DNA of 64,000 nt from Bacillota bacterium (GCA_023439545.1 JAEXNT010000040.1:1-64000); one strand, 5' to 3'; shown: positions 28,339-36,957, counted from the first letter of the stretch. The notes: generated by a model not told the origin, from the sequence alone. Numbers and translations: made by a program.

Positions 28339-28440
28339 GGATACTTCCATAGGCATGAACGCTAATTGTGTTTGTGCCTGTGGTGGTTTGCGGTAAATGA
28401 GCCATATAGGTACAACACCTATATGGCTCATTTAATTTTT
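28315..28440 (+). promoter_or_regulatory. Translation-coupled attenuator upstream of lysS
   Basis: Four segments can be read. Segment 1, CACAGGTAC (28315-28323), pairs with segment 2, GTGCCTGTG (28374-28382), with an inner GCGTTC/GAACGC stem. Segment 3, AAATGAGCCATATAGG (28395-28410), pairs perfectly with segment 4, CCTATATGGCTCATTT (28418-28433), followed by AATTTTT: a terminator. Segment 2 (TTGTGCCT, 28372-28379) can instead pair with AGGTACAA (28408-28415) and break the terminator. In addition GAGCCATATA at the leader RBS (28268-28277) is identical to part of segment 3 and could also capture segment 4. Pairings are read directly; regulation is inferred. Confidence 0.75.
28395..28440 (+). 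terminator. Intrinsic terminator in lysS leader
   Basis: A perfect 16-pair stem with a 7-base loop (TACAACA) and a downstream AATTTTT run, ending just before the lysS binding site AAGGAGG (28441-28447). As it lies between promoter and gene it must be conditional. Confidence 0.85.
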
Positions 28441-28454
28441 AAGGAGGAATATGT

Positions 28455-29915
28455 ATGATTTCAGAGCAAGAATTAATTCGAAGAGAAAGGCTAAGTAAAC
28501 TATCGGAAATAATAAACCCCTATCCTGAAAAGTATGATACCAACTATGAATTAAAAGAAGCACGGTTGCTGGAGGATGGTATTGAAGGTATCAGGCTTGC
28601 AGGAAGGATTTTGTCATCAAGAAAAATGGGTAAAATTACATTTATAACTATAGGTGACATAAAAGCAAAGATTCAGTTGGCTTTAAAGGTGGATGCTGTT
28701 GGAAAAGACAACTATGATTTCTTCCACAACTTTTTTGATATTGGTGACTTCATTGGTATACAAGGCGGCACTTTTACCACAGGAACAGGGGAAAAGACCA
28801 TACGGGTTACCGATTTCTCCATGCTTGGCAAATGCCTTAAAGTATTGCCCGAAAAGTGGCATGGGCTAAATGACATAGAAAGTTGTTACCGACAAAGGTA
28901 CCTTGATTTAATAATGTCTCAACAAACAAGAGAACGGTTTCTTTTAAAGTCCGATGTTGTAAAGGTAATAAGGAGATACCTTGAAGATGCCAGTTTTATT
29001 GAGGTAGAAACACCAGTTTTGCAGGCAAAACCCTCTGGTGCATTGGCAAAGCCTTTTATGTCCCATCACGAGGCACTCGGTATAGACGTGTATTTAAGAA
29101 TTGCACCAGAAACATATTTGAAGAGACTCATTGTTGCAGGGTACACAAAAGTATTCGAGTTTGCCAGGTGCTTTAGAAATGAAGGCATAAGCCAAACTCA
29201 CTTGCAGGATTTCACCATGTTGGAGTGCTATTCTGCTTATTGGAGTTATGAAGACAATATGAGGTTCACAAGAAATCTGATTATTAATGTTCTTCAAATA
29301 GTTTTCAGAACAACTGTAATAAAAATCGGTCAAAATGAAATTGACTTCGCGAAGGAGTGGGAAGTAGCCACTTTTAGAGAACTGATTTTAAAAGATACTG
29401 GTATTGATATAGACAATTTTTCTGATAGTGCCGAATTGCTTGCTGCAATCAAAAGGGAAAACATTAATATTGAACATGAAAATCTTGAATGTTTAGGTTA
29501 TGGAAATTTAATCGACCAACTATATAAAAAGGTTAGCAGACCTAAAATCGTAGGTCCCACATTCCTTATCTCGCATCCGATAGAATTATCACCTTTGGCG
29601 AGGGCAAACGATGCTGACACAAAATTGACAGACCGTTTTCAACTAGTAATAAATGGCGCTGAAATAATTAATGCATATTCAGAATTAGTTGACCCCGCTG
29701 AGCAAAGAAAGCGGTTGGAACAGCAAGCCGCAGATAACGCCAAAGGTGATGAGGAGGCTATGGTTAAAGATGAAGATTACCTCCTTGCAATGGAATATGG
29801 TATGCCCCCCATATCAGGCTGGGGAATGGGTATCGAAAGATTTATTCAAGTATTAACCAACAGCGATAATATTAAAGATTGTGTATTATTTCCTTTGCTT
29901 AGGCCACTTGAGTAA
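28455..29915 (+). CDS. lysS: Class II lysyl-tRNA synthetase (accessory, attenuator-controlled)
   Basis: Charges tRNA-Lys. The 486-residue protein has an OB-fold anticodon domain (about 40-135, IRLAGRILSSRKMGKITFI), motif 1 (FIEVETPVLQAKPSGALAKP), motif 2 (KVFEFARCFRNEGIS, FTMLECYSAY) and motif 3 (GWGMGIERFIQVL). Motif 2 differs from housekeeping LysRS (FARCFRNEGISQTHLQDFTM versus the usual GRxFRNEGxSxRHNPEFT), indicating a divergent branch. It is AT-rich and flanked by DUF255 fragments, so it was probably acquired. It may be a resistant or stress-specific second LysRS; whether another lysS exists cannot be seen here. Confidence 0.92.
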   Translation: MISEQELIRRERLSKLSEIINPYPEKYDTNYELKEARLLEDGIEGIRLAGRILSSRKMGKITFITIGDIKAKIQLALKVDAVGKDNYDFFHNFFDIGDFIGIQGGTFTTGTGEKTIRVTDFSMLGKCLKVLPEKWHGLNDIESCYRQRYLDLIMSQQTRERFLLKSDVVKVIRRYLEDASFIEVETPVLQAKPSGALAKPFMSHHEALGIDVYLRIAPETYLKRLIVAGYTKVFEFARCFRNEGISQTHLQDFTMLECYSAYWSYEDNMRFTRNLIINVLQIVFRTTVIKIGQNEIDFAKEWEVATFRELILKDTGIDIDNFSDSAELLAAIKRENINIEHENLECLGYGNLIDQLYKKVSRPKIVGPTFLISHPIELSPLARANDADTKLTDRFQLVINGAEIINAYSELVDPAEQRKRLEQQAADNAKGDEEAMVKDEDYLLAMEYGMPPISGWGMGIERFIQVLTNSDNIKDCVLFPLLRPLE

Positions 29916-29934
29916 ACCAGTTGTAATCTATTTT

Positions 29935-29961
29935 GACTGCTTAGTAAGCAGTCTTTTCTTT
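29935..29961 (+). terminator. Terminator after lysS
   Basis: GACTGCTTA (29935-29943) pairs with TAAGCAGTC (29945-29953), followed by TTTTCTTT. It closes the lysS transcript before the DUF255 gene. Confidence 0.75.
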
Positions 29962-30032
29962 GTCTGGATTGATATGATTGGGCATCTTAGGGAAACAATA
30001 AATCAGAACTTGCAAAAGGAAAGGACTATAAA

Positions 30033-32078
30033 ATGGGAGAACATGAGCATACAAATAAACTAATAGATGAGAAATCCCCTTATCTTCTTCAACATGCCCA
30101 TAACCCTGTTGATTGGTATCCCTGGGGTGAGGAAGCATTCAGTGTTGCTGCAGCGAAAGACCTGCCAATACTGCTTTCCATCGGCTACTCCACCTGTCAT
30201 TGGTGCCATGTCATGGCCCACGAGAGCTTCGAGGATACAGAGGTGGCTGACCTGTTGAATAAAGAGTACGTCGCAATCAAGGTCGACCGCGAAGAACGCC
30301 CGGATATCGACAGCATCTACATGTCGGTCTGCCAGACGCTTACAGGCCAGGGCGGTTGGCCTATGACAATCATAATGACGCCCGATAAAAAGCCTTTCTT
30401 CGCCGGTACCTACTTCCCCAAGTATAACCGCATGGGCATGCCGGGGCTTGTCACAATTCTCGAGAGGACCTCCGAAGCCTGGAAGTACAGCCGTGAGAGT
30501 ATCATGGAGGTATGCTCCAGGATCACCGATTCTTTATACGAACAAAATACAGCGTTGGAACAAGTCGATTACAAGCATTTGATAAATGCCGCATATGAGC
30601 AGTACAAAAATTCCTTCGACAGCATGCACGGCGGCTTCGGGAGTGCGCCCAAATTTCCATCGCCGCATATATTGGGCTTTCTGCTGAGATACTGGAAGCT
30701 GACCGGAAGCGAAGACGCGCTGAAAATGACCGAAAAGACTCTGGATGCCATGAGGCGGGGCGGTATATTCGATCATATAGGCTACGGTTTCTGCAGGTAT
30801 TCGACAAACAGAACCTGGCTTATACCGCATTTCGAAAAGATGCTTTATGACAATGCGCTTTTGGCAATAGCAAACCTCGAGACGTATCAGGCTTCCGGGA
30901 ACGGCAGATATGCCGGGACGGCCAGGGAGATCTTCACCTATGTGCTCAGGGACATGACCTCCCCCGAGGGGGGCTTCTATTCAGCTGAAGACGCGGACTC
31001 GGAGGATGAAGATGGACATATGGAAGAAGGGCGGTTCTATACCTGGACGTCCGCGGAAGTGAGGGACGTAATCGGTGAAGGGAACGATGCCGAAAGGTTC
31101 ATGGTACTTTTCGATATAACAGAAAGGGGCAACTTTGAGGGGCGCAGCATACCCAACACAATTAACGGCAGCATACCCGGAGGCGACCTCGAATTCATAG
31201 AACACTGCCGCAAAAAGCTCTTTGAAAGCCGTGAGAAAAGAAAACACCCTTTCAAGGATGATAAAATACTGGCTTCCTGGAATGGTCTTATGATAACCGC
31301 CATGGCAATGGGAGGCAGGATTCTGGGAGATACGTCCTATACCTCGGCGGCTGAAAAAGCTGCGGAATTCATATTGTCGAAGCTTACAGATGAAAACGGC
31401 CGTCTGCTGTCAGTCTACCGCGGCGGCGCAGCTCCACTTAAGGGCTATGCCGACGATTACACGTTTATGGTTTGGGGGTTGCTGGAACTGTACGAGACGA
31501 CCTACAAACCTCACTACCTTAAGAGCGCTGTTACCCTATGCGATTCACTGCTTGAACTGTTCTGGGATAACGACGCAGGCGGTCTATTCATGTACGGCAG
31601 CGACGGCGAGCAGCTCATCGCCCGTCCCAAGGAGGGGTATGACGGAGCTACGCCCTCGGCAAACTCCGTTGCCGCCAATAATTTTATCAGGCTTGCCAGG
31701 CTGACAGGAAATTCCGGGTTCGAAGAAAAAGCCACTCAGATAATAAAAGCTTTTTCAGGCAGTATTGACGCTTATCCGGCCGGCTTCAGCCATATGCTGA
31801 ACGCCATTATAATGCTTGAAGCAGGAGGGCATGAGGTAATTGTCGCAGGCAGGCCAGAGGAAGGGGCAACAGAGCTTATCAATATTCTCAGGCAGGGTTT
31901 CAGGCCGTTTACCGTGACCATGCATTACAATAAAGACGCTGAGGAGCTGGCAAAGCTGGTTCCCTATATTGCGGGTTATTCAACAGTCGAAGGCAAAGCC
32001 GCCGCATACGTATGCAGTAATTTTACATGTAACAGGCCCGCGACTGATGCCGCAGGCCTGAACGAATTACTCCAGTAA
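30033..32078 (+). CDS. Thioredoxin-domain protein, DUF255/YyaL (spermatogenesis-associated 20 family)
   Basis: 681 residues. An N-terminal thioredoxin-like DUF255 domain (residues 1 to ~165) has the active site STCHWCHVMAHESF, VDREERPDID and GGWPMTIIMTPDKKPFF. A six-hairpin glycosidase-like body follows (GGFGSAPKFPSP, IGYGFCRYSTNRTWLIPHFE, GYADDYTFMVWGLLELYE). The cellular role of the family is unsettled. The first ~150 bases are more AT-rich (CCTTATCTTCTTCAACATGC) than the rest, with the change at about the point where the three upstream fragments end, so the 5' end appears to have been replaced. AGGAAAGGA precedes the ATG. Confidence 0.93.
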   Translation: MGEHEHTNKLIDEKSPYLLQHAHNPVDWYPWGEEAFSVAAAKDLPILLSIGYSTCHWCHVMAHESFEDTEVADLLNKEYVAIKVDREERPDIDSIYMSVCQTLTGQGGWPMTIIMTPDKKPFFAGTYFPKYNRMGMPGLVTILERTSEAWKYSRESIMEVCSRITDSLYEQNTALEQVDYKHLINAAYEQYKNSFDSMHGGFGSAPKFPSPHILGFLLRYWKLTGSEDALKMTEKTLDAMRRGGIFDHIGYGFCRYSTNRTWLIPHFEKMLYDNALLAIANLETYQASGNGRYAGTAREIFTYVLRDMTSPEGGFYSAEDADSEDEDGHMEEGRFYTWTSAEVRDVIGEGNDAERFMVLFDITERGNFEGRSIPNTINGSIPGGDLEFIEHCRKKLFESREKRKHPFKDDKILASWNGLMITAMAMGGRILGDTSYTSAAEKAAEFILSKLTDENGRLLSVYRGGAAPLKGYADDYTFMVWGLLELYETTYKPHYLKSAVTLCDSLLELFWDNDAGGLFMYGSDGEQLIARPKEGYDGATPSANSVAANNFIRLARLTGNSGFEEKATQIIKAFSGSIDAYPAGFSHMLNAIIMLEAGGHEVIVAGRPEEGATELINILRQGFRPFTVTMHYNKDAEELAKLVPYIAGYSTVEGKAAAYVCSNFTCNRPATDAAGLNELLQ

Positions 32079-32088
32079 TAAAAGCCGC

Positions 32089-32976
32089 CTATTTCTTGTC
32101 GACCGTTATATCGCCCGTGCCGGATTTGATCTCAATATCAGCCCCGCCGCCGTTCACGTCCTGCACGAGTGAATCGCCTACAAATCCTTCTCCGTTCCTG
32201 ATGAGGTTCCCGTCTATGCTGCCGACTCCGGTCGATGCATCGATGCTGAACCTGGAATTCTCAGGAAGTCTGAGGTTCGTCTTCCCTACGCCGCTCTTTA
32301 TCGTAAGGTGCGAAAGCTCTTTTATTTCTCCGTCGATTTTTATATCTCCTGTTCCGGCTGTAAAGGTGCACTCACCGGTCAATGAAACGTTTTTCAGTTT
32401 GATGCTGCCGACTCCGTCCGTAATTTCAATTTTACCCTTCGCATCTTCCACCATAATATCGCCGACGCCATCCACAACCTTAAAATCCTTTATGTTTTCC
32501 GGTACTTTTATTTCAAAATCCACCGATACGTTCATAGCCTTGTAATGGTCGGAAAGCCAGTGCCAGAAATCTTCAGTCTCGTCGTCCCTTACCTTTACGC
32601 TGACAGTAAGTTCGTCCCCCTCTGTCTCCGTTTTGACAAGTATCTGGCCCATTACTTCTTCTATATTTGCTCCGAATCCCTTTACTTCTTTGCTGTAACG
32701 TATCTCCACCTTGTCTCCCGAAGACTTGGACAGGTTTATGCTGCCGACTCCGTCTTTCACGGTGAGTTTACTCAGAGTTTTGCCTTCGACCGTGAGATCA
32801 TCGGAAGCGTTGCCCGTATCCTGATTCCCGGAGCCTTTGTCGGAAACATCGACCGACCCCTGTTTTCCCGAGCCTGCCCCATCAGAGTAATCAGCAGGCG
32901 TGCCAAAGTCTATAGTGCAGCCTGCGAAAGTAATCATGGAAACAACCAGCATAACGGCTAAAATTAACTTTTTCAT
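32089..32976 (-). CDS. DUF4097-type lipoprotein
   Basis: A 295-residue secreted lipoprotein with lipobox ITFAGC at residues 15-20, so it is probably anchored by Cys20. A low-complexity Gly/Ser/Asp linker precedes a body of repeated short beta strands (VKDGVGSINLSK, VVDGVGDIMVED, ITDGVGSIKLKN, IKSGVGKTNLRL), the right-handed beta-solenoid pattern of DUF4097 proteins. Convergent with the DUF255 gene and divergent from the padR unit at 33151, whose third gene encodes another DUF4097 protein. Confidence 0.85.
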   Translation of the reverse strand: MKKLILAVMLVVSMITFAGCTIDFGTPADYSDGAGSGKQGSVDVSDKGSGNQDTGNASDDLTVEGKTLSKLTVKDGVGSINLSKSSGDKVEIRYSKEVKGFGANIEEVMGQILVKTETEGDELTVSVKVRDDETEDFWHWLSDHYKAMNVSVDFEIKVPENIKDFKVVDGVGDIMVEDAKGKIEITDGVGSIKLKNVSLTGECTFTAGTGDIKIDGEIKELSHLTIKSGVGKTNLRLPENSRFSIDASTGVGSIDGNLIRNGEGFVGDSLVQDVNGGGADIEIKSGTGDITVDKK

Positions 32977-33078
32977 AAATTCCCCTCATTTCAAATTTCT
33001 ATTGAATTGTACGGGATTGGAAAAAGATTGTCTGGCATTCTATCAAATAATATTTAGTAAATATTTTTATTCAGTATC

Positions 33079-33107
33079 TTGCAATGCAATATAGCATGTG
33101 ATATTAT
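33079..33107 (+). promoter_or_regulatory. Promoter of padR unit
   Basis: TTGCAA (33079-33084) and TATTAT (33102-33107) with a 17-base spacer, about 45 bases before the padR ATG, in the region shared with the divergent lipoprotein gene. Confidence 0.6.
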
Positions 33108-33150
33108 GTAGGCAGGAAAAATCAACCACATCCATGAAAGGAAGATAATC

Positions 33151-33471
33151 ATGAACATTCAGTTGAAAAAAGGCGTTCTGGAATTGTGCGTACTCAGCAT
33201 GCTTACCAATAAAGATTGTTATGGCTATGAACTTGCCAATGAGATCTCGAAAAACATAATGATCGCTGAGGGCACCATATATCCCCTGCTAAAGCGCCTT
33301 AAAGATGAGGGTTACCTCACCACCTATCTTGAAGAATCCCAGGAAGGGCCTTCAAGAAAATACTACAAACTGACGCCGCTTGGTATCAAAACAAAGGCCG
33401 AACTCGTCAAGGAATGGGTCACCCTGGTCGAAGGGGTCAACAGTATCATCGGCAAGGAGATGATAACATGA
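33151..33471 (+). CDS. PadR-family transcriptional regulator
   Basis: A 106-residue winged-helix repressor. It starts MNIQLKKGVLELCVLSMLTN and contains NKDCYGYELANEIS, EGTIYPLLKRLKDEGYLTTY and the wing YKLTPLGIKTK, all diagnostic of PadR. The stop overlaps the next start (ATGA at 33468-33471). PadR, HAAS/DUF1700 and DUF4097 genes commonly form one envelope-related autoregulated module, as here. Confidence 0.93.
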   Translation: MNIQLKKGVLELCVLSMLTNKDCYGYELANEISKNIMIAEGTIYPLLKRLKDEGYLTTYLEESQEGPSRKYYKLTPLGIKTKAELVKEWVTLVEGVNSIIGKEMIT

Positions 33472-34063
33472 ACAGGAATGAATTTATTTCAACGCTCAGA
33501 AACGGTTTGGGCAATATCTCCCCCTCTTCAGTAAAGAAATAATGTATGATTACCGCGAGCACTTCGATGTAAGACTGGAGCAGGGAAGAACCGAGGATGC
33601 GATATCACTGTCTCTTGGCGATCCAAAGCTGATAGCGAGATAATACAGGGCGGAATATATCGTGCATCAGGCGGATAAGCACAGCTCAGGCGCAAATGTA
33701 TTGCGGGCGGTCTTCGCAGGGATAAGTCTGGGATTCTTCAATCTGATTTTCATGATACCGGTTTTCGCAGTCGTATTATCGGTGCTGGCCTCTTTTTACG
33801 CCGTCTCGCTGTCGTTGATAATCGCAGGATTACTCAGCTCCCTGGCTGCTGTTCTTTCGCCGGTGATCCCATGGTTATCGATGCCTCCTGTCAGTCCGGC
33901 CATTATAGCATTTGCAGCCATCAGTATCGCATCGCTCGGAATGTTGATCGGACTGGGAATGATACAGCTCACGAAATGGTGTTTAGAACTGACCGCAGGG
34001 TATATTAAATCTAATATAAATTTAGTTTCAAATAAAGAAAGAGAGAGTGACAGCAATGTATGA
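33468..34063 (+). pseudogene. Broken HAAS/DUF1700 membrane protein gene
   Basis: The start is MNRNEFISTLRNGLGNISPS. A frameshift near the C-rich run around 33515-33525 is needed to reach the conserved KEIMYDYREHF segment. After SLGDPKLIAR an in-frame TAA (33648-33650) interrupts YRAEYIV. The rest is open to 34063 and encodes about three membrane helices. Two disabling lesions make it a pseudogene, although the 33662-34063 part could still be translated. Confidence 0.8.
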
Positions 34064-35048
34064 CAGTATAAACAGGAAAAAGGCCATAATTGTTTTAGTA
34101 TTAGTTATGATCGCCTCTGCAGTGCTTGCGGGAATAATATTCCTTGCGCAGTTCGGTTCTTCGGGCTTCAGCATATTCAGCAGCGGTTCTTCATACAAAA
34201 ACGATATCGACGAAGAAAAATCCTTTGCCTCGGACGGCATCCGGACATTAACGGTAAAGAGCTCCAGCGAGAATATTAACATCATCTCAGACGATTCATC
34301 GGAGATAAGAGCACATTTCTACGGCAGTTATGTTTCGAGCGACAAAACGCTCAAGCCCAAACTTGTGGTGGAAAAGGTCGGAGACAAACTCGTGGTCAGG
34401 ATCGACAACGAATCGAGAATTATGCTCCTATATTTTACAAGCAATCTGAAGCTTGATGTGTACGTGCCGAAAGCATATGACAAAGAGCTCGATATAACAA
34501 GCACATCCGGCGAAGTTTCATCCGACGATGCTCTGAACCTAGACCGTGTACAGATAAAAACAACTTCCGGCGAAATCACAGTAAAATTGATGAGCGCCGC
34601 AAATGCCGTATTAGGATCAACTTCCGGTGAAATAGATGCGGAAGGCAGCTTCGGTAATCTGGATATCTATTCGACTTCGGGAACTATCGTATCGGAAAAT
34701 TTAACTGCCGCTAAGGCGAAAATAAACAGCACCTCCGGAGAAATCAAACTGAAAGGCTCCATCGACGGCATAAAAGCCGGTTCCACAAGCGGGACCATAA
34801 TAATAGACACCGGCCGGCTGACGAAAGACATGGCTGTTTCGACAACTTCGGGCGAGATCGTTATAAAGCTGCCCGCAGAAGCAGGGTTCGTACTGGGAGC
34901 AAAATCCGTGTCAGGCGAGATAAACTGCGCATTCCCTGTTACAGTTACCGGGAACAAAAGCCGCAACAGTCTTAATGGAACGGTTGGGAACGGCAGTTGT
35001 AACATATCTCTGTCTTCAACGTCCGGTGATATAAATATCATCAAATAA
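34056..35048 (+). CDS. DUF4097 beta-solenoid protein with N-terminal membrane anchor
   Basis: About 330 residues. An N-terminal helix (KKAIIVLVLVMIASAVLAGI) anchors a repetitive extracytoplasmic body in which TSGE recurs every 18-20 residues (ITSTSGEVSSDD, IKTTSGEITVKL, LGSTSGEIDAEG, INSTSGEIKLKG), the DUF4097 pattern. The ATG at 34056 overlaps the end of the preceding broken gene, implying coupled translation. It is probably the functional target of the PadR regulator. Confidence 0.88.
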   Translation: MYDSINRKKAIIVLVLVMIASAVLAGIIFLAQFGSSGFSIFSSGSSYKNDIDEEKSFASDGIRTLTVKSSSENINIISDDSSEIRAHFYGSYVSSDKTLKPKLVVEKVGDKLVVRIDNESRIMLLYFTSNLKLDVYVPKAYDKELDITSTSGEVSSDDALNLDRVQIKTTSGEITVKLMSAANAVLGSTSGEIDAEGSFGNLDIYSTSGTIVSENLTAAKAKINSTSGEIKLKGSIDGIKAGSTSGTIIIDTGRLTKDMAVSTTSGEIVIKLPAEAGFVLGAKSVSGEINCAFPVTVTGNKSRNSLNGTVGNGSCNISLSSTSGDINIIK

Positions 35049-35062
35049 CTGCCCCGGCATCA

Positions 35063-35102
35063 AAAGGGATATTCTCCGCTTTCCAGACGGAGATATCCCT
35101 TT
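35063..35102 (+). terminator. Terminator of padR/DUF4097 unit
   Basis: AAAGGGATATTCTCCG pairs with CGGAGATATCCCTTT (35088-35102) with one bulge, 15 bases after the DUF4097 stop. Confidence 0.75.
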
Positions 35103-35180
35103 CCTGCAATTACGAGCTGCGAACCTTTTACTGGCCGCCGGAATATAATGGTGTATCTATTTATGAATAAGGTGAGATTG

Positions 35181-36701
35181 ATGTGGTATACCGTTCAGGC
35201 CGGAGATTCTATTTTTTCGATCGCCCAGAAGTTTGGGATCTCTTCGAGGCAGCTCATAACAGCAAATCAGATACTTGGCACTACAATAATCCCAGGGCAG
35301 CTGTTATTCATACCGATCCAGGTCTCAAAAGTCATCACTTACACAGTAAAGTCAGGCGACTCGCTGTACAAGATCGCAAGACAATTCAATACGCTGATCG
35401 ATAGTATCATCGTGTTAAACAGGTTAACAAGTACAAACCTTGCAGTCGGCCAGCAGCTGGTAATACCACAATATACCGAGGCCGTAGTCAATGTAGGCAG
35501 GGCAAATGTGCGAAGCGGCCCGGGCACCAATTATAGCGTTATTACGACACTTTCATCAGGTGCGAAACTTCCGGTTACCGACACCACGCGCGATTGGCTC
35601 AGAGTTGGGCTGCACAACGGCATCTCCGGATGGATATCGCGAAATGTGACCAACTTTCGGACCTATGACGGGTCAAAACCGATACAAAATATAGTCGGGT
35701 TCTATACATTGTCGGAGGGGCCAGCCCTTCCGGGCTCCTTCCGATCCTTTGCCGACAATACCGCACAGCTGACCGAGGTTCCTTTGTTCCTCTACAGATT
35801 CGACCGTAACAATCCGACAACTATTATAAAATTCGGCGAGTTCTCAGACAGCGATGTCGAAATGCTGGTTTCGATAGCACACAGAAACAACATTATGATT
35901 ATGCCTGTCATACACAACCTGCTCTATGAATCAGGTGGCCAGGATGTAAGCAGGCAGGTTGTCAAGGCGATGGTCGCGACGCCCGGGAGCCGTGCAACGG
36001 CCATTTCCAATATCGTTGCCCTTATAGACAGGTTTGGCTTCGACGGAGTCAATATCGATATAGAAGACGTGTTTATGGAAGACAGCAGCAGGCTCTCCCT
36101 GTTTTATATAGAACTGAGCAGGGCACTCAAGAGCCGCGGTTATTTCCTGTCGGCTTCCATACCGTCGCGTATCAGGGACTACCCGCCATTCAACCCGTTC
36201 TCGGATCCTTTCGATTATGCGACTATAGGCGCAGTCGTCGACCAGTTCGTCGTAATGCTTTACAATGAGCACGGCTGGCCTGGCAGCGGGCCCGGGCCCG
36301 TAGTATCGAGCGGTTGGATGACAAAGGTCATATCCTATACGATTACTAAAATGCCCGCCAGTAAAGTAGTCGCTGCAATATCTGTATTCGGCTTCGACTT
36401 TAATCTGACGACGGGCAGGAATACCTACGCAAGCTATGCCGCAGCCACTGCTCTTGCAAGACGTTACAACAGGAGCATAATTTTCGATCAGGACACTCTC
36501 ACGCCCATGTTCGACTATACCGACGAGCAGGGAAACAGGCACGAGGTCTGGTTCGAAAACGCAGACAGCATCATAGCAAAGACACGGCTGGCCTGGCAAA
36601 TGGGTATTTCGGGAGTTGCACTCTGGAGACTCGGCATGGAGGACCCTGCCCTATGGCCTCGTATCTCGTCCGATATCGTAGTGAGAAGGATAAATTGGTA
36701 A
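35181..36701 (+). CDS. LysM-LysM-SH3b-GH18 protein (SleL/YaaH-like)
   Basis: About 506 residues. Two LysM modules (YTVQAGDSIFSIAQKFGIS, YTVKSGDSLYKIARQFNTL) are followed by an SH3b domain (GRANVRSGPGTNYSVITTL) and a GH18 barrel in which FDGVNIDIEDV carries the DxxDxD/E-type catalytic end. Firmicute proteins of this family bind peptidoglycan and some act as cortical-fragment N-acetylglucosaminidases. No signal peptide is seen. The ATG at 35181 is chosen because AAGGTGA lies at 35169-35175; upstream ATGs in frame lack a site. Confidence 0.9.
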   Translation: MWYTVQAGDSIFSIAQKFGISSRQLITANQILGTTIIPGQLLFIPIQVSKVITYTVKSGDSLYKIARQFNTLIDSIIVLNRLTSTNLAVGQQLVIPQYTEAVVNVGRANVRSGPGTNYSVITTLSSGAKLPVTDTTRDWLRVGLHNGISGWISRNVTNFRTYDGSKPIQNIVGFYTLSEGPALPGSFRSFADNTAQLTEVPLFLYRFDRNNPTTIIKFGEFSDSDVEMLVSIAHRNNIMIMPVIHNLLYESGGQDVSRQVVKAMVATPGSRATAISNIVALIDRFGFDGVNIDIEDVFMEDSSRLSLFYIELSRALKSRGYFLSASIPSRIRDYPPFNPFSDPFDYATIGAVVDQFVVMLYNEHGWPGSGPGPVVSSGWMTKVISYTITKMPASKVVAAISVFGFDFNLTTGRNTYASYAAATALARRYNRSIIFDQDTLTPMFDYTDEQGNRHEVWFENADSIIAKTRLAWQMGISGVALWRLGMEDPALWPRISSDIVVRRINW

Positions 36702-36795
36702 GCACAAATTATCTTTATTTGGGAAATAGTTACATGCTTTAGACAGTGAAAAAGCCTTAATTGGCTTGTTGGCAGACACATTACCAATATTTAGC

Positions 36796-36824
36796 TTGTA
36801 AAACTGAATATGCCGTGTTATAAT
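36796..36824 (+). promoter_or_regulatory. Promoter of zinc-ribbon gene
   Basis: TTGTAA (36796-36801) and TATAAT (36819-36824) with a 17-base spacer. The transcript would carry a leader of about 125 bases. Confidence 0.7.
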
Positions 36825-36879
36825 AATTTTTGTATCAAAGAAGATACAAAGCACGATTTAATTTGTTTGTAGACCGAAC

Positions 36880-36948
36880 CCTCCTTTTTCTGATCTGGAT
36901 TTTTGGAGTAATAAGTCTAAACCAGTTAAATCCAAATGATCAAGGAGG
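36880..36948 (+). promoter_or_regulatory. Leader hairpin that buries the ribosome binding site
   Basis: CCTCCT (36880-36885) pairs with AGGAGG (36943-36948), the binding site of the downstream gene. TGATC (36891-36895) pairs with GATCA (36938-36942) and TGGATTT (36896-36902) with AAATCCA (36928-36934). The nested 18-pair helix would hide the Shine-Dalgarno until melted or remodelled, as in RNA thermometers, cold-shock leaders or protein-controlled switches. The signal is unknown. Confidence 0.65.
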
Positions 36949-36957
36949 TTATTTAAT

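Noticed and set aside
28257..28440. T-box or lysine riboswitch upstream of lysS
   Set aside because: GGTGGTTTGCGG is only loosely like the T-box antiterminator sequence, there is no room or sequence for a T-box stem I, and the lysine riboswitch core is much larger. The leader ORF and 1:2/2:3/3:4 pairings explain the region better.
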